Made by a program: the position numbers and the translations under genes. Positions 1 through 6,773 of a stretch of DNA of 7,309 nucleotides are shown here, one piece after another. Position 1 is the stretch's first letter, and every line of letters starts with the position of its first letter. The stretch spans positions 1 through 7,309 of the forward strand of contig JABURU010000310.1 in assembly GCA_014762485.1 (NCBI GenBank), in the 5' to 3' direction. Source of the DNA: Gammaproteobacteria bacterium (GTDB lineage: Bacteria; Pseudomonadota; Gammaproteobacteria; Thiohalospirales; Thiohalospiraceae). The notes under the pieces were generated by a model. That model was not told where the DNA came from and did not search any database. It worked only from the letters and a program-made list of their open reading frames with translations.

Positions 1-754
1 CATTCTTAACACGCTCGGCATCCTCACGTGCCTTGTTTACGTCATCAAAGGCTTCTTTAACCTGACGCGGCTCACGTGCCCGTTGCATGTTGACCGAGGT
101 CACTTCCAGGCCCGTTTGATAGCTGTCGAGGATCTCTTGCAACAATATTTCGATACGTCCCACAACCTCACTACGGCCTGTGGTGGTAACCGAATCCCAG
201 GTACTTTTACCCACCACCTCACGTACCGCGCTTTCGGTCGCATGACGCAGTGTCAAGTCCGGGGCATACACATTAAACAGGTAGTCCTGGGGATCTTTAA
301 TGCGATATTGGATGGAAAACTGGATATCAACGATGTTTTCATCCTGGGTCAGCATGATCGCTTCAGATACCTGATCACCGATAACCTCATCGAAGATGTT
401 TTCTACATCCACGGTCTCAACGGTTTGCAACAGGCTAGGGACCCAGTGTAAACCTGGCTCGGTGGTATCGTGATAGGCACCAAGTTGCATCACCACGCCA
501 CGTTTACCTGCATCGACGATGTATATCCCTGACAAGCCCCAGATAATAAGCGCGCCAATCAAGATCATGGAGAGCATGCCCTTGGGACCTTCTCCACCAG
601 CACCGCCGCCGGAACGACCACCAAACAGCCCCCCGAACTTATCCTGAACTTTTTTGAAAACTTCGTCTAAATCAGGTGGTCCCTGATCATTACCGCGATT
701 GCCACCCCCCCAGGGGTCTTTATCGCGCGAACCGCCAGGCTCATTCCAAGTCAT
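1..754 (-). CDS. hflK: HflK, modulator of FtsH protease (N-terminal part, runs off the window)
   Basis: This is the N-terminal 251 residues of HflK, a membrane-anchored SPFH/prohibitin-family protein. With HflC it forms a large periplasm-facing complex around the FtsH protease and modulates its activity. The reading frame is open from the ATG at 754 to the window edge; E. coli HflK is about 420 residues, so roughly 60% is present. Visible in order: a Gly/Pro/Asp-rich cytoplasmic tail opening MTWNEPGG with DQGPPDLDEVF at 23-33; a Gly-rich stretch at 41-55; one transmembrane segment at about 60-80; then the SPFH domain starting GKRGVVMQLG (83-92), with EPGLHW (99-104), MLTQDENIVDI (134-144) and YRIKDP (150-155). 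The A-R-E-P-x-x-V-K-x-A-F-D-D-V motif at 226-239 begins the coiled-coil region. The start is supported by a GGAG ribosome site six bases upstream. It lies 64 nt after hflX, as in E. coli, where hflC follows. Identification is firm. Confidence 0.95.
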   Translation of the reverse strand, partial: MTWNEPGGSRDKDPWGGGNRGNDQGPPDLDEVFKKVQDKFGGLFGGRSGGGAGGEGPKGMLSMILIGALIIWGLSGIYIVDAGKRGVVMQLGAYHDTTEPGLHWVPSLLQTVETVDVENIFDEVIGDQVSEAIMLTQDENIVDIQFSIQYRIKDPQDYLFNVYAPDLTLRHATESAVREVVGKSTWDSVTTTGRSEVVGRIEILLQEILDSYQTGLEVTSVNMQRAREPRQVKEAFDDVNKAREDAERVKN

Positions 755-760
755 TCGCTG

Positions 761-764
761 CTCC
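761..764 (-). promoter_or_regulatory. Ribosome binding site of hflK
   Basis: On the minus strand GGAG sits six bases before the ATG at 754. It fixes the start of the partial hflK reading frame, which gives the N-terminal sequence expected of the family. Confidence 0.7.
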
Positions 765-818
765 GTTATATATTTTGCTATATCGGTTAAAATTCTTTTC
801 GATCGCTAAAGTTTAGAG

Positions 819-2135
819 TTACAGACCCGTACCTGCAAGAGAAAGCGTCGGTTCCGAGCCGTCGAGCACATACTGATGAGCATCCAGCTCTCGTTCCAGG
901 CGCTGCCATTCATACTGATCGATACGAATACAAATTTCACTTTCGCCTGTGGGCATCATTTTTTCTGATTCTATAACACCCAGACTATATAAGCGCGCAC
1001 GCAATTTACCAGCCGCTGGCGGCAATGACAAACAGTGCGTCAGGATTCCGGCGGACAACCTCTCCCCAATGGCCTCAGACAACAGCTCTAATCCTTCGCC
1101 ACTGTGTGCCGATAGCCAGACTCGTTGCACCCCCCCATTTTCGTCTCGATCTATGCGGGCAGATTTCTCATCCACGCAATCAATTTTGTTCATGACTTCT
1201 AGCTGGGGCACCTCATCGGCACCGATCTCTTTGAGTACCGCATTAACCTCTTCCACCTTTTCATGGTAACGGGGGTCCGCAGCATCAATCACATGCAATA
1301 GGAGATCGGCCTCTTGCGTTTCCTGCAGCGTCGAGCGAAATGCTTCGACCAGGTCATGGGGCAAATCCCGAATAAATCCCACGGTATCAGCCAGTACAGC
1401 CTGCTGCCCGACGCCTAATTCTATCTTGCGCAGCGTTGGATCCAGTGTGGCAAACAGCTGATCCGCGGCATAGACCTCAGCCTGAGTAAGGATATTAAAC
1501 AGGGTAGATTTGCCGGCATTGGTATAGCCCACCAATGACACAGTCGAGATATCAGAGCGTCGGCGTGAGCGGCGCCCCTGATCGCGCTGTCGTCGCACCT
1601 TATCCAGGCGTTTATTTAATTGCTTGATTCTATCCCCGATCAAACGTCGATCGGTTTCCAGCTGGGTTTCACCCGGACCACGTAGGCCGATACCACCCTT
1701 TTGGCGTTCAAGGTGCGTCCAACCACGAATCAAGCGAGTAGACAGGTGGCGAAGTTGTGCCAGCTCAACCTGCAGTTTACCTTCGTGGGAGCGGGCTCGC
1801 TGGGCAAAGATATCCAGAATCAGGCCTGTACGGTCCAGAACCCGGCATTGCAGCAACCCTTCCAGGTTACGCTCCTGACCGGGCGATAAGGTGTGATTAA
1901 ACAGCACCAGCTCACCTTCGCAGGCAGCAAGCGCGGCCTTCACCTCTTCGGCCTTACCGGCACCAATAAAATATTTGGGATCAGGGGTACGACGCGTACC
2001 AGTGACCGTCGCGACAACTTCGGCACCAGTGCCTTCTACCAGTTCGGTAAATTCACCAATAGCCGCATCGTCGTGCTCATTGAAATCGATATGGACAATG
2101 ACTGCCCGTTCACCGCCCTGAGGACGCTCAAACAA
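819..2135 (-). CDS. hflX: HflX, ribosome-associated GTPase
   Basis: HflX is a cytoplasmic TRAFAC-class GTPase that binds the 50S subunit and splits stalled or stress-arrested 70S ribosomes. The 438-residue product is close to the E. coli length of about 426. Visible in order: the N-terminal HflX domain (about 1-190) with GTRRTPDPKYFIGAGKAEE at 46-64, LSPGQERNLE at 83-92, DRTGLILDIFAQRARSHEGK at 101-120 and GGIGLRGPGETQLETDRR at 147-164; an unusually Arg-rich linker at 181-193; then the G domain. The G domain has G1 GYTNAGKS (203-210), the G2 Thr in FATLDPT (228-234), G3 DTVGF (250-254), G4 NKID (316-319) and G5 SAH (342-344). A small C-terminal subdomain follows (about 362-438). The start codon is TTG, supported by GGAGG seven bases upstream and by alignment with the E. 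coli start (MFDRY...). It follows hfq by 41 nt without a terminator, so co-transcription is likely. Confidence 0.97.
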   Translation of the reverse strand: MFERPQGGERAVIVHIDFNEHDDAAIGEFTELVEGTGAEVVATVTGTRRTPDPKYFIGAGKAEEVKAALAACEGELVLFNHTLSPGQERNLEGLLQCRVLDRTGLILDIFAQRARSHEGKLQVELAQLRHLSTRLIRGWTHLERQKGGIGLRGPGETQLETDRRLIGDRIKQLNKRLDKVRRQRDQGRRSRRRSDISTVSLVGYTNAGKSTLFNILTQAEVYAADQLFATLDPTLRKIELGVGQQAVLADTVGFIRDLPHDLVEAFRSTLQETQEADLLLHVIDAADPRYHEKVEEVNAVLKEIGADEVPQLEVMNKIDCVDEKSARIDRDENGGVQRVWLSAHSGEGLELLSEAIGERLSAGILTHCLSLPPAAGKLRARLYSLGVIESEKMMPTGESEICIRIDQYEWQRLERELDAHQYVLDGSEPTLSLAGTGL

Positions 2136-2142
2136 CGCTCGT

Positions 2143-2147
2143 CCTCC
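2143..2147 (-). promoter_or_regulatory. Ribosome binding site deciding the hflX TTG start
   Basis: The minus strand reads GGAGG seven bases before a TTG codon at 2135-2133. The strong Shine-Dalgarno match and the family-like N-terminus starting at that TTG make this the initiation site, although it is not ATG. Confidence 0.8.
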
Positions 2148-2176
2148 AGATTAGCGGGAACATATAGAAATCAGAA

Positions 2177-2431
2177 TTACTCACCACCACCGTTATTACC
2201 GCCTTCTTCATTGAACAGAGGCAGTTTAACGTTACGTGCAGGTACGATGGTTGAGATTGCGTGCTTGTATACCATCTGGCTAACGGTGTTTTTCAACAAA
2301 ACAACAAACTGATCAAACGAGTCTATTTGACCTTGCAACTTAATACCATTTACCAGAAAGATGGAAACAGGAATCTTTTCTTTACGTAGTGCATTGAGGA
2401 AAGGATCTTGCAGAGCTTGGCCCTTAGTCAT
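2177..2431 (-). CDS. hfq: Hfq, Sm-like RNA chaperone
   Basis: Hfq is a hexameric RNA chaperone that pairs small regulatory RNAs with mRNAs and influences their stability. The 84-residue product begins MTKGQALQDPFLNALRKEK and is nearly identical to E. coli Hfq through the Sm core. Proximal-face, U-binding residues are Q8, F42, K56 and H57, the last two within Sm2 motif YKHAIS (55-60). The distal-face region keeps G29, I30, K31 and T61, but has Phe at position 25 where E. coli has Tyr. The rim carries R16, K17 and K19, a conservative form of the Arg patch. The tail after residue 66 is short (E. coli Hfq has 102 residues) and ends in a Glu/Asn/Gly-rich tip. AAGGAG lies nine bases before the ATG. 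The 151-nt gap after miaA contains a promoter candidate, an inverted repeat and a U-rich leader, which suggests hfq has its own transcript as well as operon read-through. Confidence 0.98.
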   Translation of the reverse strand: MTKGQALQDPFLNALRKEKIPVSIFLVNGIKLQGQIDSFDQFVVLLKNTVSQMVYKHAISTIVPARNVKLPLFNEEGGNNGGGE

Positions 2432-2454
2432 GAGAGGTTACTCCTTCTTATTAT

Positions 2455-2485
2455 GTCTGTTTTATATTCTTGTCTATAAAACGAC
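2455..2485 (-). repeat. Inverted repeat in the hfq leader, just upstream of its ribosome site
   Basis: GTTTTATA (2459-2466) and TATAAAAC (2475-2482) are perfect inverted repeats separated by 8 nt. The pairing extends by GTC (2455-2457) with GAC (2483-2485) across a single unpaired base at 2458. In the hfq transcript this could form an 11-bp, AU-rich stem. It ends 8 nt upstream of the AAGGAG ribosome site (2446-2441). It could be an RNA hairpin or a DNA operator. It is not an intrinsic terminator, because the stem is AU-rich and no T-run follows. Confidence 0.5.
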
Positions 2486-2486
2486 A

Positions 2487-2531
2487 CCAACAAATAAAAA
2501 AATGTGGAAATCAAAAATAAAATAAAAAAAT
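2487..2531 (-). promoter_or_regulatory. U-rich leader tract upstream of hfq
   Basis: On the hfq-sense strand this stretch is dominated by T-runs, including two of seven T (2530-2524 and 2502-2496) and runs of four and five between them. If the promoter at 2561-2566 is used, the tract is in the untranslated leader. Hfq binds U-rich RNA with its proximal face, and E. coli Hfq is known to repress its own translation by binding its leader. A role in autoregulation is my inference; the base composition is what is seen. Confidence 0.35.
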
Positions 2532-2560
2532 CTAGCTTAACTGTCCATGTCTAAGTATAA

Positions 2561-2590
2561 ATTATAACACAATGCTAACAATTCAGAGAA
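2561..2590 (-). promoter_or_regulatory. Candidate extended -10 promoter for hfq
   Basis: The minus strand carries TATAAT (2566-2561), a perfect -10 hexamer, preceded by TGT, so the extended -10 motif TGnTATAAT is complete. The best -35 candidate is weak: TTCTCT at 2590-2585 with an 18-bp spacer, overlapping the last codons of miaA. An extended -10 can compensate for a poor -35. Transcription would start near 2554 and give a leader of about 120 nt before the hfq ATG. In E. coli, hfq also has promoters within and near miaA. Confidence 0.55.
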
Positions 2591-3530
2591 TGTCTTGTTT
2601 CACAAGATGCAAGAGAACATCGTCATATAATGATATTGAGAGACTATCAAACCAGGTAACATCAGCCTCTGAGCGTAGCCAGGTATACTGTCTTTTTGCT
2701 AATTGTCTGGTGGCAATAATCCCCTTCTCTATCATCATTTGCTTATCCATTTCACCAGACAAGTATTGCCAGACCTGTCGATAACCCACCGCCCGCATGG
2801 AAGGCAGATCCAGATGCAGGTCGCCACGCTCAAACAGACGAGTTACCTCTTCGACTAGCCCTTGTTCCATCATGAGGCTAAACCGGTGAGCAATGCGTTC
2901 ATGTAGTATGTCTCGGGATTGTGGAGCGACGACTAACTTACAAACCCGGTATGGTAACTGCTCTGACACTTGTTCACGGTATAGCTGGCTCATACTCTTA
3001 CCGCTGATCTCATACACCTCCAGTGCACGCTGGATACGCTGCGGATCGTTGGGATGGATCCTTGCTGCCGCTTCAGGATCAACGCTTGCCAGACGCTTAT
3101 GCATCGCCTCCAGCCCATCACGCTCCATCTCCTGCTCGAGCATTTGTCTCACGTCACTATCTGCAGATGGCAGCGGCGACAAACCATCCAGTAGCGCCCG
3201 ATAATAGAGCATGGTGCCACCAGCCAATAGCGGTATCTTTCCTTGCTCGGTAATCTCGGCCATTTCCCGCAGGGCATCTTGCCGAAACCTTGCCGCGGAA
3301 TAGGATTCAGCAGGATCACATATATCTATCAAACGATGGGGGGCTCGCTGTAAGGTGTCCTGGTCAGGTTTGGCAGTGCCGATATCCATTTGTCGATACA
3401 CCAGGGCCGAGTCGACACTAATAATTTCAAATGGATGGTTCTCCACCAGTTTTACTGCCAGGTCGGTTTTTCCCGATGCTGTTGGGCCCATTAGCATGAC
3501 CGCTGGTGGCAGGTGTTTTTGTTCTGTCAT
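2583..3530 (-). CDS. miaA: MiaA, tRNA dimethylallyltransferase
   Basis: MiaA transfers a dimethylallyl group from dimethylallyl diphosphate to N6 of A37 in tRNAs that read UNN codons. This is the first step towards ms2i6A. The 315-residue product has the same length as E. coli MiaA (316). Visible: P-loop GPTASGKT (15-22); SVDSALVYRQMDIGTAKP (38-55) containing the conserved Asp40; APHRLIDICDP (63-73); LAGGTMLYYRALLDGLSPLP (102-121) with the conserved Thr106; the tRNA-binding insertion around ARIHPNDPQRIQRALEV (157-172); LPSMRAVGYRQVW (242-254); and TRQLAKRQYTWLR (274-286). The ATG lies two bases after the mutL stop (TAA-AT-ATG), with only a poor ribosome site, so translation is probably coupled to mutL. 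The final codons overlap the candidate -35 region of the hfq promoter. Confidence 0.97.
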   Translation of the reverse strand: MTEQKHLPPAVMLMGPTASGKTDLAVKLVENHPFEIISVDSALVYRQMDIGTAKPDQDTLQRAPHRLIDICDPAESYSAARFRQDALREMAEITEQGKIPLLAGGTMLYYRALLDGLSPLPSADSDVRQMLEQEMERDGLEAMHKRLASVDPEAAARIHPNDPQRIQRALEVYEISGKSMSQLYREQVSEQLPYRVCKLVVAPQSRDILHERIAHRFSLMMEQGLVEEVTRLFERGDLHLDLPSMRAVGYRQVWQYLSGEMDKQMMIEKGIIATRQLAKRQYTWLRSEADVTWFDSLSISLYDDVLLHLVKQDIL

Positions 3531-3532
3531 AT

Positions 3533-5248
3533 TTAGTCTTTCGATTTAAACAGCTGGGCCAAATTTGATGCGTCTAGCTTGCACAAGAATGACTCGTCGC
3601 CATGTATCTGATTTAGTCGGCTTAACAAGTCAATTTGTTCAGACGTATTCAATGCATAGCGTCTTGCTATCGATGCACTACACGCCAGCTCTCTCTGCCA
3701 CATGCTCATCGCGCTACTGGCATCACCGTTGATCGTTACCGTTTGCATCAGATGGTGCAGCAACAACTGGATATCCAACTGATGAAATAGCTCTGGGGCT
3801 TGCCTAATAACAATACGCTCCTGGGTTAGTTGATCCCAGTCAAAACCTAGCGTATGCAAAGCCTCACTAGCCCACTCCAGCCACCGCAATTGAGCAGGGT
3901 TGATAGAAACCTGTGCGGGAAATAGCAACGGCGTGCCTTTGATATGATGCTGTAAGCCCTCGAGATAAAGTAAGTATTCCGCTTGTTGAACATCTATCAA
4001 GCAAGTTTCTTCGGCTTGCTGAGTTAACAGATAGCGCCCATCGATCAATCCCAGGCATTGACCATACTGGCCAGCGCTATCCGTTGATATCGCCGCCGGT
4101 ACCGGCTCTCGCTGTAATGGCCGCTTTATTCCTGCTACCGGTTGATAGTTGCGCTGATTTTCCATCACATTCAATGAACGAGGGACAGCGATATTGCTTA
4201 TGCCGCCAACTGGCTCATCTGTATCTAATGCCACCTGGCTATCCAGCGCCCGTTGTATAGCCACCACCAGGAAGTCATGCACCTTGCGCGATTGCTGGAA
4301 ACGTACCTCGTGTTTGGTAGGGTGGACATTCACATCCACCATATGGGCCGGTAACTCCAGATAGAGAACATAGGCGGCATAACGTCCTTCTGGTATCACA
4401 CCGTTATAGGCCTGACGGATAGCATGTTGTACCAGCTTGTCGCGCACCATCCGACCATTAATAAAGAAGTACTGCACATCACTGCTGCTGCGGGAATCTT
4501 CCCCGCGACCCAACCAGCCACTCAGGCTCAGTTCATCCAGGGATTGCCGTATGGTATGGGCGCTGTCAGCAAAACCTCGACTACAGATATCCGCTATACG
4601 TTTTAATCTGGCATCGTCGTCCATCGCCGGACGTAGTCGAAATATCTTGCGCTGGTTATGAATAAGGGTAAAACCAATATCAAAACGGCTTAAGGCCGCG
4701 CGCTTGAACACCTCTTCAAGATGAACAAACTCGGTGCGCTCGGTACGCAGGAACTTACGTCGTGCCGGTGTATTAAAAAACAGATCATGTACTTCTATCG
4801 TCGTGCCGACCGGGTGACTTACCGGGCACTGCTGTGGCACCGAATGACGCCCTTCGGCTTCCACCATTGATGCCACTTCCGATTCAGAGGTTCGCGATAT
4901 TAACTTTAACCGTGAGACCGAGCCAATACTGGCCAGTGCTTCGCCACGAAACCCCAGGCTATGCAACGCCTCTAGCTCTTCCAGTTGCCGTATCTTGCTG
5001 GTCGCATGGCGACTTACCGCCATCGTCATGTCTTCCTGGTGAATCCCGCAGCCATTATCGCGAATACGGATCAGGCTGATACCGCCCTGCTCAACCTCTA
5101 CCTCTATATGAGTCGCACCGGCATCAATGGCATTTTCCAGCAACTCCTTGAGCACCGAGGAGGGACGCTCTACTACTTCACCAGCGGCGATCTGGTTGGC
5201 TAGCTGCTCGGGTAAGAACTGGATACGTGGTGATGGTAATGAGCTCAT
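3533..5248 (-). CDS. mutL: MutL, DNA mismatch repair protein (endonuclease motif absent)
   Basis: MutL is the ATP-dependent matchmaker that links mismatch-bound MutS to downstream repair factors. The 571-residue product has the GHKL ATPase region at about 1-335: LANQIAAGEVVERP (16-29), ELLENAIDAGAT (35-46) with catalytic Glu35 and Mg-binding Asn39, RIRDNGCGI (61-69), SLGFRGEALASI (97-108), FFNTPARRKFL (157-167) and VDVNVHPTKHEVRF (304-317). A linker follows (about 335-395), then the C-terminal dimerization domain (about 395-571). At 419-430 the nuclease motif D-Q-H-A-x2-E-x4-E is replaced by DVQQAEYLLYLE, and no CPHGRP-like motif is present. This resembles E. coli-type MutL, which relies on MutH. 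The ATG at 5248 is the first in-frame start after a stop at 5272-5270, and the conserved N-terminus follows directly. It has no recognizable ribosome site and sits 2 nt after a hairpin. The stop is 2 nt from miaA. Confidence 0.97.
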   Translation of the reverse strand: MSSLPSPRIQFLPEQLANQIAAGEVVERPSSVLKELLENAIDAGATHIEVEVEQGGISLIRIRDNGCGIHQEDMTMAVSRHATSKIRQLEELEALHSLGFRGEALASIGSVSRLKLISRTSESEVASMVEAEGRHSVPQQCPVSHPVGTTIEVHDLFFNTPARRKFLRTERTEFVHLEEVFKRAALSRFDIGFTLIHNQRKIFRLRPAMDDDARLKRIADICSRGFADSAHTIRQSLDELSLSGWLGRGEDSRSSSDVQYFFINGRMVRDKLVQHAIRQAYNGVIPEGRYAAYVLYLELPAHMVDVNVHPTKHEVRFQQSRKVHDFLVVAIQRALDSQVALDTDEPVGGISNIAVPRSLNVMENQRNYQPVAGIKRPLQREPVPAAISTDSAGQYGQCLGLIDGRYLLTQQAEETCLIDVQQAEYLLYLEGLQHHIKGTPLLFPAQVSINPAQLRWLEWASEALHTLGFDWDQLTQERIVIRQAPELFHQLDIQLLLHHLMQTVTINGDASSAMSMWQRELACSASIARRYALNTSEQIDLLSRLNQIHGDESFLCKLDASNLAQLFKSKD

Positions 5249-5250
5249 GC

Positions 5251-5286
5251 GTTGAACAGTGACAGTTGATTAACCGTCATTGTAAC
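5251..5286 (-). repeat. Hairpin ending 2 nt before the mutL start
   Basis: Arms at 5256-5267 and 5272-5283 pair over 12 positions with one A-C mismatch and one G-U wobble in the transcript, closed by a 4-nt loop (5268-5271). The pairing extends by three outer base pairs (GTT 5251-5253 with AAC 5284-5286) across a 2-nt bulge. The stem occupies most of the amiB-mutL gap. It covers the space where a mutL ribosome site would be expected. No T-run follows, so it is not an intrinsic terminator. It may be a translation-control or mRNA-processing element. Confidence 0.6.
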
Positions 5287-5309
5287 AAGTCATGCCGCAG
5301 GATGTGAGA

Positions 5310-6677
5310 CTATGAGGTGCTACCAAGTTGAGGTATTTGCAATACCTGTCCCGCACGCAGGCGATCATGTGGTATTTCATTACTATTACGCAGCACATCA
5401 GTGGAGACCTTATAGTGACGCGCAATAGAGCTTAGTGTCTCTCCAGACTGAATCACATGCGCGTGCTTACGTCCCTGTCTCATGGCCAGTAAAGTACCTG
5501 GTGGCGGGTTCCTGGTAAAATAGCGATTGATACCCTTCATAATGGCGCTCGCCAGCTTGCGCTGATGCGCAGAACTCTTCAGGTTACGCTCTTCTGTCGG
5601 GTTCGAAATAAATGCCGTTTCGACCAGGATCGATGGCACGTCGGGTGACTTCAGTACGACAAACCCAGCCTGCTCAACCCGGCGCTTGTGTACTTTGCCA
5701 ACGCGCTTTAGCTGCCCTAGCACCGCATTACCAACTTCCAGGCTGGCCTCGATGGAGGCCGTTTGAGACAGGTCCAGCAGGACCGAAGCCAGTACCTCAT
5801 CCTTATCATCCAGGCTGACACCGCCAATCAGATCGGCAGAGTTTTCACTCTCTGCCAACCAGCGAGCCGCCTCACTGGTTGCTCCCGCCTGAGACAGGGC
5901 AAACACCGATGAACCACGAGCCCGGGTATTTTTGAATGCGTCAGCATGAATGGAAATCATCAAATCGGCCTTGGACTCACGCACCTTTCGCATACGGTCA
6001 CGCAAACTAACGTAATAGTCACCATCACGAATTAACACCGCTCGCATTCCCGGCTGGCTATCAACCTGCTTCTTCAGTTTGCGTGCAATCTGTAAAACAA
6101 CATGCTTCTCATAGGTACCGCGATAGCCCGTGGCACCCGGGTCTTCACCACCATGTCCGGCATCGATGGCGACAACAATATCGCGGCCCGTGTTTTTATC
6201 TTCTACCGATTTGATCTTTTCCGGTGGCTTGCTGACGGCCGCATTAGTAGATGGGGTCGTTGGGATTTTCTTAATTGTATTGCTGCCAGAAGATTTCAGA
6301 TCCACCACCAGGCGGTGACCATAACGTTCATTGGGCTTGAGAATAAAACTGCTGGGAGTCACTCGCCGATCCAGGTCCAGCACCATGCGGAAATCACCCT
6401 GATTACGACGCGCGGATCGCAGGCCCTTCAACCAGCTGTTTTGTAATTGCTGTTTGGGTAATTGCAGTTTTTTTGCCGAAGTGTTCTTGAGATCGATGAC
6501 AACCCGATCAGGGTTTGAAAGTAAAAACATCTTGTGTTGAGCACGGCCGCTGACATCAAACACCATGCGTAGGCTATCCGGAGCCTGCCACATGCGGACC
6601 CCATCTACCCGTACTGACTGGGCATATAACTGGCCGGTTACCAGCGTAAACACAAGAATAGTTAGCAGACGTCTCAT
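5310..6677 (-). CDS. amiB: AmiB-type N-acetylmuramoyl-L-alanine amidase
   Basis: This periplasmic zinc amidase cleaves the bond between N-acetylmuramic acid and L-alanine in peptidoglycan. In the AmiA/B/C family it splits septal wall during daughter-cell separation. The 455-residue product has a signal peptide (RR at 2-3, hydrophobic core 4-15, likely cleavage after Ala19) and an AMIN domain (about 22-127) for septal targeting. A Lys/Ser/Thr/Pro-rich linker runs from about 128 to 165. The Amidase_3 domain (about 166-386) has Zn ligands His175 in IDAGHGGED, Glu190 in GTYEKHV and His244 in ISIHADAF, with catalytic Glu353 in LVETAFISN. The segment at about 277-308 (SENSADLIGGVSLDDKDE onwards) matches the regulatory-helix insertion of amidases activated by LytM factors such as EnvC. 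A LysM domain (about 405-449; HVIQSGETLSSIARHY to VLQIP) binds glycan. GAG six bases before the ATG is a modest ribosome site. mutL follows after 61 nt. Confidence 0.95.
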   Translation of the reverse strand: MRRLLTILVFTLVTGQLYAQSVRVDGVRMWQAPDSLRMVFDVSGRAQHKMFLLSNPDRVVIDLKNTSAKKLQLPKQQLQNSWLKGLRSARRNQGDFRMVLDLDRRVTPSSFILKPNERYGHRLVVDLKSSGSNTIKKIPTTPSTNAAVSKPPEKIKSVEDKNTGRDIVVAIDAGHGGEDPGATGYRGTYEKHVVLQIARKLKKQVDSQPGMRAVLIRDGDYYVSLRDRMRKVRESKADLMISIHADAFKNTRARGSSVFALSQAGATSEAARWLAESENSADLIGGVSLDDKDEVLASVLLDLSQTASIEASLEVGNAVLGQLKRVGKVHKRRVEQAGFVVLKSPDVPSILVETAFISNPTEERNLKSSAHQRKLASAIMKGINRYFTRNPPPGTLLAMRQGRKHAHVIQSGETLSSIARHYKVSTDVLRNSNEIPHDRLRAGQVLQIPQLGSTS

Positions 6678-6733
6678 CTTTCGCTCGATTCATTCCCTAT
6701 GTTTTTATTTTGCCTTGTGATGATCTTCGCTTC

Positions 6734-6749
6734 AAGAAATTAATTTCTT
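6734..6749. repeat. Perfect 16-bp palindrome upstream of amiB
   Basis: AAGAAATTAATTTCTT is a perfect palindrome centred at 6741/6742 in the AT-rich tsaE-amiB gap, 56 nt before the amiB start. It shares the core ATTAAT with the second palindrome 47 bp away (centre to centre). It may be a protein-binding site. As RNA it would form only a weak AU hairpin with no T-run, so a terminator is unlikely. Confidence 0.5.
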
Positions 6750-6773
6750 ATAAATTCAATAACTTGGAGCATT

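Noticed and set aside
83..451. Open reading frame of 122 codons on the plus strand
   Set aside because: It lies wholly antisense to hflK, whose reading frame encodes a clear SPFH protein. The plus-strand product resembles no family I know and has no convincing ribosome site.
806..816. Small palindrome CTAAAGTTTAG in the hflX-hflK gap
   Set aside because: Five-base arms around a single centre base are expected by chance in AT-rich sequence, and there is no T-run or promoter match tied to it.
1893..2312. Open reading frame of 139 codons on the plus strand
   Set aside because: It runs antisense across the start of hflX and most of hfq, both certain genes. Its product looks like a low-complexity shadow translation.
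2463..2490. Second hfq promoter candidate (TTGGTG with TATAAA, 18-bp spacer)
   Set aside because: The -35 match is partial and the -10 overlaps the inverted repeat. AT-rich sequence gives such matches easily, and the extended -10 further upstream is much stronger.
2524..2557. Possible intrinsic terminator between miaA and hfq
   Set aside because: A run of seven T follows a potential stem (CTTA with TAAG plus two pairs across a bulge), but the stem is short, AU-rich and separated from the T-run by several bases. It is too weak to call.
6102..6446. Open reading frame of 114 codons on the plus strand
   Set aside because: It is antisense to the AMIN-amidase part of amiB, whose motifs are intact. 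Nothing supports a second gene.
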